From: Marthasterias glacialis
Taxonomy: Eukaryota; Echinodermata; Asteroidea; Forcipulatida; Asteriidae
Length of the DNA stretch: 64,000 nucleotides
Assembly: GCA_911728455.2 (NCBI GenBank)
Contig: OU452234.1
Span: 2,234,501-2,298,500, forward strand
Direction of reading: 5' to 3'
Position 1 is the stretch's first letter. Each line of letters begins with the position of its first letter. The notes under the pieces were generated by a model. It was not told the origin of the DNA, searched no databases, and worked only from the letters and a program-made list of their open reading frames with translations. The position numbers and the translations under genes are program-made. This document shows, piece after piece, positions 36,483 through 49,465 of the stretch.

Positions 36483-39400
36483 CTAACACTGTTGGAAAGC
36501 CCTGTTCATGGGCTTTCCGAAAATGCCGGTCTTGAGGCTGTGGGATAAACAGGCAGGATGCCAGGGCCCGCGGAGTGAGGACACCCCGAGGATGTCCAGT
36601 GCATACGGCCATGCTGTATGTACGTCAACAATAGCCAAGGCCGCTACGTGTGGGCTGGACCGAAGCCAGCAAAAAAAAATGAAAACGCTGAAAAAAGAAG
36701 TCGGCAGCGCCACGGCCAATAACTCCAGAAATAATGGGGCTAGAGAGAAATTTCTTGTACCTGCAGTTAGCTGCCATAGTCCTGCATCCGACAATCTGGT
36801 TTTCCCGGCCAGCCAGGGCCATCTTCCGCCTTGAAACGCCCAGGGAACGGAGCTGCTCCGAATGCTCTTCAAACGCATGTCTAATGGCACTTTTGTACAC
36901 GAAGCTGTAACAAAGTGAAAACCAGACTTATCAACGGCTCTATCTCCCAAAGTATTGGCGGGAAACTGACAAGTCTAACACTGTTGGAAAGCCCTGTTCA
37001 TGGGCTTTCCGAAAATGCCGGTCTTGAGGCTGTGGGATAAACAGGGAGGATGCCAGGGCCCGCGGAGTGAGGACACCCCGAGGATGTCCAGTGCATACGG
37101 CCATGCTGTATGTACGTCAACAATAGCCAAGGCCGCTACGTGTGTGCTGGACCGAAGTCGGAGGAAAAAAAAAAAAAAAAAACGCTGAAAAAAGAAGTCG
37201 GCAGCGCCACGGCCAATAACTCCAGCAATAATGGGGCTAGAGAGAAATTTCTTGTACCTGCAGTTAGCTGCCATAGTCCTGCATCCGACAATCTGGTTTT
37301 CCCGGCCAGCCAGGGCCATCTTCCGCCTTGAAACGCCCAGGGAACGGAGCTGCTCCGAATGCTCTTCAAACGCATGTCTAATGGCACTTTTGTACACGAA
37401 GCTGTAACAAAGTGAAAACAAGACTTATCAACGGCTCTATCTCCCAAAGTATTGGCGGCAAACTGACAAGTCTAACACTGTTGGAAAGCCCTGTTCATGG
37501 GCTTTCCGAAAATGCCGGTCTTGAGGCTGTGGGATAAACAGGGAGGATGCCAGGGCCCGCGGAGTGAGGACACCCCGAGGATGTCCAGTGCATACGGCCA
37601 TGCTGTATGTACGTCAACAATAGCCAAGGCCGCTACGTGTGTGCTGGACCGAAGCCAGCAAAAAAAAAACCGCTGAAAAAAGAAGTCGGCAGCGCCACGG
37701 CCAATAACTCCAGAAATAATGGGGCTAGAGAGAAATTTCTTGTACCTGCAGTTAGCTGCCATAGTCCTGCATCCGACAATCTGGTTTTCCCGGCCAGCCA
37801 GGGCCATCTTCCGCCTTGAAACGCCCAGGGAACGGAGCTGCTCCGAATGCTCTTCAAACGCATGTCTAATGGCACTTTTGTACACGAAGCTGTAACAAAG
37901 TGAAAACAAGACTTATCAACGGCTCTATCTCCCAAAGTATTGGCGGCAAACTGACAAGTTTAACACTGTTCGAAAGCCCTGTTCATGGGCCTTCTGAAAA
38001 TGACGGTCTTGAGGCTGTAGGATAAACAGGGAGGATGCCAGGGCCCGCGGAGTGAGGACACCCCGAGGATTTCCAGTGCACACGGCCATGCTGTACGTAC
38101 GTCAACAATAGCCAAGGCCGCTACGTGTGTGCTGGACCGAAGCCAGCAAAAAAAAAAAAAGGGAAAAAAGAAGTCGGCAGCGCCACGGCCAATAACTCCA
38201 GCAATAATGGGGCTAGAGAGAAATTTCTTGTACCTGCAGTTAGCTGCCATAGTCCTGCATACGACAATCTCGTTTTCCTGGCCACCCAGGGCCATCTTCC
38301 GCCTTGAAACGCCCAGGGAACGGAGCTGCTCCGAATGCTCTTCAAACGCATGTCTAATGGCACTTTTGTACACGAAGCTGTAACAAAGTGAAAACAAGAC
38401 TTATCAACGGCTCTATCTCCCAAAGTATTGGCGGGAAACTGACAAGTCTAACACTGTTGGAAAGCCCTGTTCATGGGCTTTCCGAAAATGCCGGTCTTGA
38501 GGCTGTGGGATAAACAGGGAGGATGCCAGGGCCCGCGGAGTGAGGACACCCCGAGGATGTCCAGTGCATACGGCCATGCTGTATGTACGTCAACAATAGC
38601 CAAGGCCGCTACGTATGTGCTGGACCGAAGCCAGAAAAAAAAAAAAAAACCGCTCAAAAAAGAAGTCGGCAGCGCCACGGCCAATAACTCCAGAAATAAT
38701 GGGGCTAGAGAGAAATTTCTTGTACCTGCAGTTAGCTGCCATAGTCCTGCATCCGACAATCTGGTTTTCCCGGCCAGCCAGGGCCATCTTCCGCCTTGAA
38801 ACGCCCAGGGAACGGAGCTGCTCCGAATGCTCTTCAAACGCATGTCTAATGGCACTTTTGTACACGAAGCTGTAACAAAGTGAAAACAAGACTTATCAAC
38901 GGCTCTATCTCCCACAGAATTGGCGGCAAACTGACAAGTCTAACACCGTTGGAAAGCCCTATTCATGGGCTTTCCGAAAATGCCGGTCTTGAGGCTCTGT
39001 GATAAACAGGGAGGATGCCAGGGCCCGCGGAGACAGGACACCCCGAGGATGTCCAGTGCATACGGCCCTGCTGTATGTACGTCAACAATAGCCAAGGCAG
39101 CTACGTGTGTGCAGGACCGAAGCCAGCAAAAAAAAAAAAAAAAAAAAAAACGCTGAAAAAAGAAGTCGGCAGCGCCACGGCCAATAACTCCAGAAATAAT
39201 GGGGCTAGAGAGAAATTTCTTGTACCTGCAGTTAGCTGCCATAGTCCTGCATCCGACAATCTGGTTTTCCCGGCCAGCCAGGGCCATCTTCCGCCTTGAA
39301 ACGCCCAGGGAACGGAGCTGCTCCGAATGCTCTTCAAACGCATGTCTAATGGCACTTTTGTACACGAAGCTGTAACAAAGTGAAAACAAGACTTATCAAC

Positions 39401-42400
39401 GGCTCTATCTCCCAAAGTATTGGCGGGAAACTGACAAGTCTAACACTGTTGGAAAGCCCTGTTCATGGGCTTTCCGAAAATGCCGGTCTTGAGGCTGTGG
39501 GATAAACAGGGAGGGTGCCAGGGCCCGCGGAGTGAGGACACCCCGAGGATGTCCAGTGCATACGGCCATGCTGTATGTACGTCAACAATAGCCAAGGCCG
39601 CTACGTGTGTGCTGGACCGAAGCCAGCAAAAAAAAAAAAAAAAACCCGCTGAAAAAAGAAGTCGGCAGCGCCACGGCCAATAACTCCAGAAATAATGGGG
39701 CTAGAGAGAAATTTCTTGTACCTGCAGTTGGCTGCCATAGTCCTGCATCCGACAATCTGGTTTTCCCGGCCAGCCAGGGCCATCTTCCGCCTTGAAACGC
39801 CCAGGGAACGGAGCTGCTCCGAATGCTCTTCAAACGCATGTCTAATGGCACTTTTGTACACGAAGCTGTAACAAAGTGAAAACAAGACTTATCAACGGCT
39901 CTATCTCCCAAAGTATTGGCGGCAAACTGACAAGTCTAACACTGTTGGAAAGCCCTGTTCATGGGCTTTCCGAAAATGCCGGTCTTGAGGCTGTGGGATA
40001 AATAGGGAGGATGCCAGGGCCCGCGGAGTGAGGACACCCCGAGGATGTCCAATGCATACGGCCATGCTGTATGTACGTCAACAATAGCCAAGGCCGCTAC
40101 GTGTGTGCTGGACCGAAGCCAGCAAAAAAAAAAAAAAAACCGCTGAAAAAAGAAGTCGGCAGCGCCACGGCCAATAACTCCAGAAATAATGGGGCTAGAG
40201 AGAAATTTCTTGTACCTGCAGTTAGCTGCCATAGTCCTGCATCCGACAATCTGGTTTTCCCGGCCAGCCAGGGCCATCTTCCGCCTTGAAACGCCCAGGG
40301 AACGTAGCTGCTCCGAATGCTCTTCAAACGCATGTCTAATGGCACTTTTGTACACGAAGCTGTAACAAAGTGAAAACAAGACTTATCAACGGCTCTATCT
40401 CCCAAAGTATTGGCGGCAAACTGACAAGTCTAACACTGTTGGAAAGCCCTGTTCATGGGCTTTCCGAAAATGCCGGTCTTGAGGCTGTGGGATAAACAGG
40501 CAGCATGCCAGGGCCCGCGGAGTGAGGACACCCCGAGGATGTCCAGTGCATACGGCCATGCTGTATGTACGTCAACAATAGCCAAGGCCGCTACGTGTGT
40601 GCTGGACCGAAGCCAGCAAAAAAAAAAAAAAAACCCGCTGAAAAAAGAAGTCGGCAGCGCCACGGCCAATAACTCCAGAAATAATGGGGCTAGAGAGAAA
40701 TTTCTTGTACCTGCAGTTGGCTGCCATAGTCCTGCATCCGACAATCTGGTTTTCCCGGCCAGCCAGGGCCATCTTCCGCCTTGAAACGCCCAGGGAACGG
40801 AGCTGCTCCGAATGCTCTTCAAACGCATGTCTAATGGCACTTTTGTACACGAAGCTGTAACAAAGTGAAAACAAGACTTATCAACGGCTCTATCTCCCAA
40901 AGTATTGGCGGGAAACTGACAAGTCTAACATTGTTGGAAAGCCCTGTTCATGGGCTTTCCGAAAATGCTGGTCTTGAGGCTGTGGGATAAACAGGCAGGA
41001 TGCCAGGGCCCGCGGAGTGAGGACACCCCGAGGATGTCCAGTGCATACGGCCATGCTGTATGTACGTCAACAATAGCCAAGGCCGCTACGTGTGTGCTGG
41101 ACCGAAGCCAGCAAAAAAAAAAAAAAAAAACCCGCTGAAAAAAGAAGTCGGCAGCGCCACGGCCAATAACTCCAGAAATAATGGGGCTAGAGAGAAATTT
41201 TTTGTACCTGCAGTTAGCTGCCATAGTCCTGCATCCGACAATCTGGTTTTCCCGGCCAGCCAGGGCCATCTTCCGCCTTGAAACGCCCAGGCAACGGAGC
41301 TGCTCCGAATGCTCTTCAAACGCATGTCTAATGGCACTTTTGTACACGAAGCTGTAACAAAGTGAAAACAAGACTTATCAACGGCTCTATCTCCCAAAGT
41401 ATTGGCGGCAAACTGACAAGTCTAACACTGTTGGAAAGCCCTGTTGATGGGCTTTCCGAAAATGCCGGTCTTGAGGCTGTGGGATAAACAGGGAGGATGC
41501 CAGGGCCCCCGGAGTGAGGACACCCCGAGGATGTCCAGTGCATACGGCCATGCTGTATGTACGTCAACAATAGCCAAGGCCGCTACGTGTGTGCTGGACC
41601 GAAGCCAGCAAAAAAAAAAAAAAACCCGCTGAAAAAAAGAAGTCGGCAGCGCCACGGCCAATAACTCCAGAAATAATGGGGCTAGAGAGAAATTTCTTGT
41701 ACCTGCAGTTAGCTGCCATAGTCCTGCATCCGACAATCTGGTTTTCCCGGCCAGCCAGGGCCATCTTCCGCCTTGAAACGCCCAGGGAACGGAGCTGCTC
41801 CGAATGCTCTTCAAACGCATGTCTAATGGCACTTTTGTACACGAAGCTGTAACAAAGTGAAAACAAGACTTATCAACGGCTCTATCTCCCAAAGTATTGG
41901 CGGCAAACTGACAAGTCTAACACTGTTGGAAAGCCCTGTTCATGGGCTTTCCGAAAATGCCGGTCTTGAGGCTGTGGGATAAACAGGCAGGATGCCAGGG
42001 CCCGCGGAGTGAGGACACCCCGAGGATGTCCAGTGCATACGGCCATGCTGTATGTACGTCAACAATAGCCAAGGCCGCTACGTGTGTGCTGGACCGAAGC
42101 CAGCAAAAAAAAAAAAAAAACCCGCTGAAAAAAGAAGTCGGCAGCGCCACGGCCAATAACTCCAGAAATAATGGGGCTAGAGAGAAATTTCTTGTACCTG
42201 CAGTTGGCTGCCATAGTCCTGCATCCGACAATCTGGTTTTCCCGGCCAGCCAGGGCCATCTTCCGCCTTGAAACGCCCAGGGAACGGAGCTGCTCCGAAT
42301 GCTCTTCAAACGCATGTCTAATGGCACTTTTGTACACGAAGCTGTAACAAAGTGAAAACAAGACTTATCAACGGCTCTATCTCCCAAAGTATTGGCGGGA

Positions 42401-42908
42401 AACTGACAAGTCTAACACTGTTGGAAAGCCCTGTTCATGGGCTTTCCGAAAATGCCGGTCTTGAGGCTGTGGGATAAACAGGCAGGATGCCAGGGCCCGC
42501 GGAGTGAGGACACCCCGAGGATGTCCAGTGCATACGGCCATGCTGTATGTACGTCAACAATAGCCAAGGCCGCTACGTGTGTGCTGGACCGAAGCCAGCA
42601 AAAAAAAAAAAAAAAAACCCGCTGAAAAAAGAAGTCGGCAGCGCCACGGCCAATAACTCCAGAAATAATGGGGCTAGAGAGAAATTTTTTGTACCTGCAG
42701 TTAGCTGCCATAGTCCTGCATCCGACAATCTGGTTTTCCCGGCCAGCCAGGGCCATCTTCCGCCTTGAAACGCCCAGGCAACGGAGCTGCTCCGAATGCT
42801 CTTCAAACGCATGTCTAATGGCACTTTTGTACACGAAGCTGTAACAAAGTGAAAACAAGACTTATCAACGGCTCTATCTCCCAAAGTATTGGCGGCAAAC
42901 TGACAAGT

Positions 42909-43396
42909 TTAACACTGTTGGAAAGCCCTGTTCATGGGCTTTCCGAAAATGCCGGTCTTGAGGCTGTGGGATAAACAGGCAGGATGCCAGGGCCCGCGGA
43001 GTGAGGACACCCCGAGGATGTCCAGTGCATACGGCCATGCTGTATGTACGTCAACAATAGCCAAGGCCGCTACGTGTGTGCTGGACCGAAGCCAGCAAAA
43101 AAAAAACCGCTGAAAAAAGAAGTCGGCAGCGCCACGGCCAATAACTCCAGAAATAATGGGGCTAGAGAGAAATTTCTTGTACCTGCAGTTAGCTGCCATA
43201 GTCCTGCATCCGACAATCTGGTTTTCCCGGCCAGCCAGGGCCATCTTCCGCCTTGAAACGCCCAGGGAACGGAGCTGCTCCGAATGCTCTTCAAACGCAT
43301 GTCTAATGGCACTTTTGTACACGAAGCTGTAACAAAGTGAAAACAAGACTTATCAACGGCTCTATCTCCCAAAGTATTGGCGGCAAACTGACAAGT
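42909..43396. repeat. Hybrid monomer g**: left CAGGCAGG type, right type g
   Basis: Begins with CAGGCAGGATG (about 42,977), seen in types a, c, d and e, then has the A10 tract of type g and is followed by type h, as g is elsewhere. The switch lies between about 42,985 and 43,097. The h monomer that follows differs from its two relatives (GTTGGAAAGCCC and GGGCGTTCTG), so the exchange or a later conversion may reach into it. Confidence 0.6.
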
Positions 43397-44874
43397 TTAA
43401 CACTGTTGGAAAGCCCTGTTCATGGGCGTTCTGAAAATGACGGTCTTGAGGCTGTAGGATAAACAGGGAGGATGCCAGGGCCCGCGGAGTGAGGACACCC
43501 CGAGGATTTCCAGTGCACACGGCCATGCTGTACGTACGTCAACAATAGCCAAGGCCGCTACGTGTGTGCTGGACCGAAGCCAGCAAAAAAAAAAAAAGGG
43601 AAAAAAGAAGTCGGCAGCGCCACGGCCAATAACTCCAGCAATAATGGGGCTAGAGAGAAATTTCTTGTACCTGCAGTTAGCTGCCATAGTCCTGCATACG
43701 ACAATCTCGTTTTCCTGGCCACCCAGGGCCATCTTCCGCCTTGAAACGCCCAGGGAACGGAGCTGCTCCGAATGCTCTTCAAACGCATGTCTAATGGCAC
43801 TTTTGTACACGAAGCTGTAACAAAGTGAAAACAAGACTTATCAACGGCTCTATCTCCCAAAGTATTGGCGGGAAACTGACAAGTCTAACACTGTTGGAAA
43901 GCCCTGTTCATGGGCTTTCCGAAAATGCCGGTCTTGAGGCTGTGGGATAAACAGGGAGGATGCCAGGGCCCGCGGAGTGAGGACACCCCGAGGATGTCCA
44001 GTGCATACGGCCATGCTGTATGTACGTCAACAATAGCCAAGGCCGCTACGTATGTGCTGGACCGAAGCCAGAAAAAAAAAAAAAAACCGCTCAAAAAAGA
44101 AGTCGGCAGCGCCACGGCCAATAACTCCAGAAATAATGGGGCTAGAGAGAAATTTCTTGTACCTGCAGTTAGCTGCCATAGTCCTGCATCCGACAATCTG
44201 GTTTTCCCGGCCAGCCAGGGCCATCTTCCGCCTTGAAACGCCCAGGGAACGGAGCTGCTCCGAATGCTCTTCAAACGCATGTCTAATGGCACTTTTGTAC
44301 ACGAAGCTGTAACAAAGTGAAAACAAGACTTATCAACGGCTCTATCTCCCACAGAATTGGCGGCAAACTGACAAGTCTAACACCGTTGGAAAGCCCTATT
44401 CATGGGCTTTCCGAAAATGCCGGTCTTGAGGCTCTGTGATAAACAGGGAGGATGCCAGGGCCCGCGGAGACAGGACACCCCGAGGATGTCCAGTGCATAC
44501 GGCCCTGCTGTATGTACGTCAACAATAGCCAAGGCAGCTACGTGTGTGCAGGACCGAAGCCAGCAAAAAAAAAAAAAAAAAAAAAACGCTGAAAAAAGAA
44601 GTCGGCAGCGCCACGGCCAATAACTCCAGAAATAATGGGGCTAGAGAGAAATTTCTTGAACCTGCAGTTAGCTGCCATAGTCCTTTATCCGACAATCTGG
44701 TTTTCCCGGCCAGCCGGGGCCATCTTCCGCCTTGAAACGCCCAGGGAACGGAGCTGCTCCGAATGCTCTTCAAACGCATGTCTAATGGCACTTTTGTACA
44801 CGAAGCTGTAAAAAGTGAAAACAAGACTTATCAATGGCTCTATCACCCAAAGTATTGGCAGGAAACTGACAAGT

Positions 44875-45282
44875 CTAACACTGTTGGAAAGCCCTGTTCA
44901 TGGGCTTTCTGAAAATGTTGGTCTTGGGGCTGTGTGATAAACAGGGAGGATGCCAGGGCTCGCGGAGAGAGAAAAAAAAAAAAAAAAAAAAAACGCTGAA
45001 AAAAGAAGTCGGCAGCGCCACGGCCAATAACTCCAGAAATAATGGGGCTAGAGAGAAATTTCTTGTACCTGCAGTTAGCTGCCATAGTCCTGTATCCGAC
45101 AATCTGGTTTTCCCGGCCAGCCAGGGCCATCTTCCGCCTTGAAACGCCCAGGGAACGGAGCTGCTACGAATGCTCTTCAAACGCATGTCTAATGGCACTT
45201 TTGTACACGAAGCTGTAACAAAGTGAAAACAAGACTTATCAACGGCTCTATCTCCCAAAGTATTGGCAGGAAACTGACAAGT
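44875..45282. repeat. Shortened monomer (~408 bp), copy 1
   Basis: GCTCGCGGAGAGAG runs straight into the A-tract at about 44,972. The ~88 bp that normally lie between GCGGAG and the A-tract, including stem-loops 2 and 3, are missing. It is followed by a monomer beginning with CTTACACTG rather than CTAACACTG. Confidence 0.85.
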
Positions 45283-45778
45283 CTTACACTGTTCGAAAGC
45301 CCTGTGCATGGGCTTTCCGAAAATGCCAGTCTTGGGGCTGTGGGATAAACAGGGAGGATGCCAGAGCACACGGAGTGAGGACACCCCGAGGATGTCCAGT
45401 GCATACAGCCATGCTGTATGTACGTCAACAATAGCCAAGGCCGCTACGTGTGTGCTGGACCGAAGCCAGCAAAAACAACAAAAAAAAACCGCTCAAAAAA
45501 GAAGTCGGCAGCGCCACGGCCAATAACTCCAGCAATAATGGGGCTAGAGAGACATTTCTTGTACCTGCAGTTAGCTGCCATAGTCCTGTATCCGACAATC
45601 TGGTTTTCCCGGCCAGCCAGGGCCATCTTCCGCCTTGAAACGCCCAGGGAACGGAGCTGCTCCGAATGCTCTTCAAACGCATGTCTAATGGCACTTTTGT
45701 ACACGAAGCTGTAACAAAGTGAAAACAAGACTTATCAACGGCTCTATCTCCCAAAAAATTGGCAGGAAACTGACAAGT

Positions 45779-46473
45779 CTAACACTGTTGGAAAGCCCTG
45801 TTCATGGGCTTTCCTAAAATGCCAGTCTTGAGGCTGTGGGATAAACAGGGAGGATGCCAGGGCCCGCGGAGACAGGACACCCCGAGGATGTCCAGTGCAT
45901 ACGGCCATGCTGTATGTACGTCAACAATAGCCAAGGCCGCTACGTGTGTGCAGGACCGAAGCCAGCAAAAAAAAAAAAAAAAAAAAAAAACGCTGAAAAA
46001 AGAAGTCGACAGCGCCACGGCCAATAACTCCAGAAATAATGGGGCTAGAGAGAAATTTCTTGTACCTGCAGTTAGCTGCCATAGTCCTGTATCCGAGAAT
46101 CGGCCCTGCTGTATGTACGTCAACAATAGCCAAGGCAGCTACGTGTGTGCAGGACCGAAGCCAGCAAAAAAAAAAAAAAAAAAAACGCTGAAAAAAGAAG
46201 TCGGCAGCGCCACGGCCAATAACTCCAGAAATAATGGGGCTAGAGAGAAAGTTCTTGTACCTGCAGTTAGCTGCCATAGTCCTGTATCCGACAATCTGGT
46301 TTTCCCGGCCAGCCAGGGCCATCTCCCGCCTTGAAACGCCCAGGGAACGGAGCTGCTCCGAATGCTCTTCAAACGCATGTCTAATGGCACTTTTGTACAC
46401 GAAGCTGTAAAAAGTGAAAACAAGACTTACCAATGGCTCTATCACCCAAAGTATTGGCAGGAAACTGACAAGT
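45779..46473. repeat. Composite monomer (~695 bp), copy 1
   Basis: Two A-tracts lie in one unit. The first part stops at ATCCGAGAAT (about 46,098) and continues with CGGCCCTGCTGTATG, which belongs to the later part of a monomer of the j-like CCCTGCTG type. About 290 bp expected from two full monomers are missing. This is one deletion between two neighbours. Confidence 0.8.
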
Positions 46474-46879
46474 CTAACACTGTTGGAAAGCCCTGTTCAT
46501 GGGCTTTCCGAAAATGCCGGTCTTGGGGCTGTGTGATAAACAGGGAGGATGCCAGGGCTCGCGGAGAGAGAAAAAAAAAAAAAAAAAAAACGCTGAAAAA
46601 AGAAGTCGGCAGCGCCACGGCCAATAACTCCAGATATAATGGGACTAGAGAGAAATTTCTTGTACCTGCAGTTAGCTGCCATAGTCCTGTATCTGACAAT
46701 CTGGTTTTCCCGGCCAGCCAGGGCCATCTTCCGCCTTGAAACGCCCAGGGAACGGAGCTGCTCCGAATGCTCTTCAAACGCATGTCTAATGGCACTTTTG
46801 TACACGAAGCTGTAACAAAGTGAAAACAAGACTTATCAACGGCTCTATCTCCCAAAGTATTGGCAGGAAACTGACAAGT
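46474..46879. repeat. Shortened monomer (~406 bp), copy 2
   Basis: Same GCGGAGAGAG-to-A-tract junction as the copy at 44,875, with private changes (AGATATAATGGGAC). It follows a composite monomer directly, an order seen again at 48,774-49,870. Confidence 0.85.
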
Positions 46880-47374
46880 CTTACACTGTTTCAAAGCCCT
46901 GTGCATGGGCTTTCCGAAAATGCCAGTCTTGGGGCTGTGGGATAAACAGGGAGGATGCCAGAGCACGCGGAGTGAGGACACCCCGAGGATGTCCAGTGCA
47001 TACAGCCATGCTGTATGTACGTCAACAATAGCCAAGGCCGCTACGTGTGTGCTGGACCGAAGCCAGCAAAAACAACAAAAAAAAAACGCTGAAAAAAGAA
47101 GTCGACAGCGCCACGGCCAATAACTCCAGAAATAATGGGGCTAGAGAGAAAGTTCTTGTACCTGCAGTTAGCTGCTATAGTCCTGTATCCGACAATCTGG
47201 TTTTCCCGGCCAGCCAGGGCCATCTTCCGCCTTGAAACGCCCAGGGAACGGAGCTGCTCCGAATGCTCTTCAAACGCATGTCTAATGGCACTTTTGTACA
47301 CGAAGCTGTAAAAAGTGAAAACAAGACTTATCAATGGCTCTATCACCCAAAGTATTGGCAGGAAACTGACAAGT

Positions 47375-47781
47375 CTAACACTGTTGGAAAGCCCTTTTCA
47401 TGGGCTTTCTGAAAATGCCGGTCTTGGGGCTGTGTGATAAACAGGGAGGATGCCAGGGCTCGCGGAGAGAGAAAAAAAAAAAAAAAAAAAAACGCTGAAA
47501 AAAGAAGTCGGCAGCGCCACGGCCAATAACTCCAGAAATAATGGGGCTAGAGAGAAATTTCTTGTACCTGCAGTTAGCTGCCATAGTCCTGTATCCGACA
47601 ATCTGGTTTTCCCGGCCAGCCAGGGCCATCTTCCGCCTTGAAACGCCCAGGGAACGGAGCTGCTCCGAATGCTCTTCAAACGCATGTCTAATGGCACTTT
47701 TGTACACGAAGCTGTAACAAAGTGAAAACAAGACTTATCAACGGCTCTATCTCCCAAAGTATTGGCAGGAAACTGACAAGT
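47375..47781. repeat. Shortened monomer (~407 bp), copy 3
   Basis: Same junction as the other shortened monomers. It is preceded by a monomer whose right end (GTAAAAAGTG, CAATGGCTCTATCACCC) matches the end of the composite at 45,779, so the monomer at 46,880-47,374 is itself mixed. Confidence 0.85.
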
Positions 47782-48773
47782 CTTACACTGTTCGAAAGCC
47801 CTGTGCATGGGCTTTCCGAAAATGCCAGTCTTGGGGCTGTGGGATAAACAGGGAGGATGCCAGAGCACGCGGAGTGAGGACACCCCGAGGATGTCCAGTG
47901 CATACAGCCATGCTGTATGTACGTCAACAATAGCCAAGGCCGCTACGTGTGTGCTGGACCGAAGCCAGCAAAAACAAAAACAAAAAAACGCTGAAAAAAG
48001 AAGTCGGCAGCGCCACGGCCAATAACTCCAGCAATAATGGGGCTAGAGAGAAATTTCTTGTACCTGCAGTTAGCTGCCATAGTCCTGTATCCGACAATCT
48101 GGTTTTCCCGGCCAGCCAGGGCCATCTTCCGCCTTGAAACGCCCAGGGAACGGAGCTGCTCCGAATGCTCTTCAAACGCATGTCTAATGGCACTTTTGTA
48201 CACGAAGCTGTAACAAAGTGAAAACAAGACTTATCAACGGCTCTATCTCCCAAAGTATTGGCAGGAAACTGACAAGTCTTACACTGTTCGAAAGCCCTGT
48301 GCATGGGCTTTCCGAAAATGCCAGTCTTGGGGCTGTGGGATAAACAGGGAGGATGCCAGAGCACACGGAGTGAGGACACCCCGAGGATGTCCAGTGCATA
48401 CAGCCATGCTGTATGTACGTCAACAATAGCCAAAGCCGCTACGTGTGTGCTGGACTGAAGCCAGCAAAAACAAAAAAAAAAAAACGCTGAAAAAAGAAGT
48501 CGGCAGCGCCACGGCCAATAACTCCAGCAATAATGGGGCTAGAGAGAAATTTCTTGTACCTGCAGTTAGCTGCCATAGTCCTGTATCCGACAATCTGGTT
48601 TTCCCGGCCAGCCAGGGCCATCTTCCGCCTTGAAACGCCCAGGGAACGGAGCTGCTCCGAATGCTCTTCAAACGCATGTCTAATGGCACTTTTGTACACG
48701 AAGCCGTAACAAAGTGAAAACAAGACTTAATAACGGCTCTATCTCCCAAAAAATTGGCAGGAAACTGACAAGT

Positions 48774-49465
48774 CTAACACTGTTGGAAAGCCCTGTTCAT
48801 GGGCTTTCCTAAAATGCCAGTCTTGAGGCTGTGGGATAAACAGGGAGGATGCCAGGGCCCGCGGAGACAGGACACCCCGAGGATGTCCAGTGCATACGGC
48901 CATGCTGTATGTACGTCAACAATAGCCAAGGCCGCTACGTGTGTGCAGGACCGAAGCCCTCAAAAAAAAAAAAAAAAAAAAAAAACGCTGAAAAAAGAAG
49001 TCGACAGCGCCACGGCCAATAACTCCAGAAATAATGGGGCTAGAGAGAAATTTCTTGTACCTGCAGTTAGCTGCCATAGTCCTGTATCCGAGAATCGGCC
49101 CTGCTGTATGTACGTCAACAATAGCCAAGGCAGCTACGTGTGTGCAGGACCGAAGCCAGCAAAAAAAAAAAAAAAAACGCTGAAAAAAGAAGTCGGCAGC
49201 GCCACGGCCAATAACTCCAGAAATAATGGGGCTAGAGAGAAAGTTCTTGTACCTGCAGTTAGCTGCCATAGTCGTGTATCCGACAATCTGGTTTTCCCGG
49301 CCAGCCAGGGCCATCTACCGCCTTGAAACGCCCAGGGAACGGAGCTGCTCCGAATGCTCTTCAAACGCATGTCTAATGGCACTTTTGTACACGAAGCTGT
49401 AAAAAGTGAAAACAAGACTTATCAATGGCTCTATCTCCCAAAGTATTGGCAGGAAACTGACAAGT
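48774..49465. repeat. Composite monomer (~692 bp), copy 2
   Basis: The same internal junction, ATCCGAGAATCGGCCCTG (about 49,086-49,103), as in the composite at 45,779, at an offset of about 2,995 bp. Because the breakpoint is identical, both copies descend from one deletion that was then duplicated. Confidence 0.8.

Larger units (their letters stand above)
26598..44874. repeat. Nested higher-order repeat region
   Basis: I classed monomers by private variants: a (AAATTTTTTG plus CCAGGCAACGG), b (TGTTGATGGG, GGGCCCCCGG), c (CAGGCAGGATG plus GTTGGCTGCC), e (GTGTGGGCTGG, AAATGAAAACG), f (GTCGGAGG), g (A10), h (GAAAATGACGG, GATTTCCAG), i (TACGTATGTGC, CGCTCAAAAAA), j (GCGGAGACAGG), k and l (AAATAGGG, CCAATGC). 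Read left to right the order is k l c a b c d c a e f g h i j k l* e f g* e f g h i j k l c a b c a g** h i j. The run g h i j k l recurs at 32,049 and 37,472 (offset 5,423). The run k l c a b c recurs at 26,598 and 39,440 (offset about 12,842). The run h i j recurs a third time at 43,397. Starred monomers are hybrids. Confidence 0.8.
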
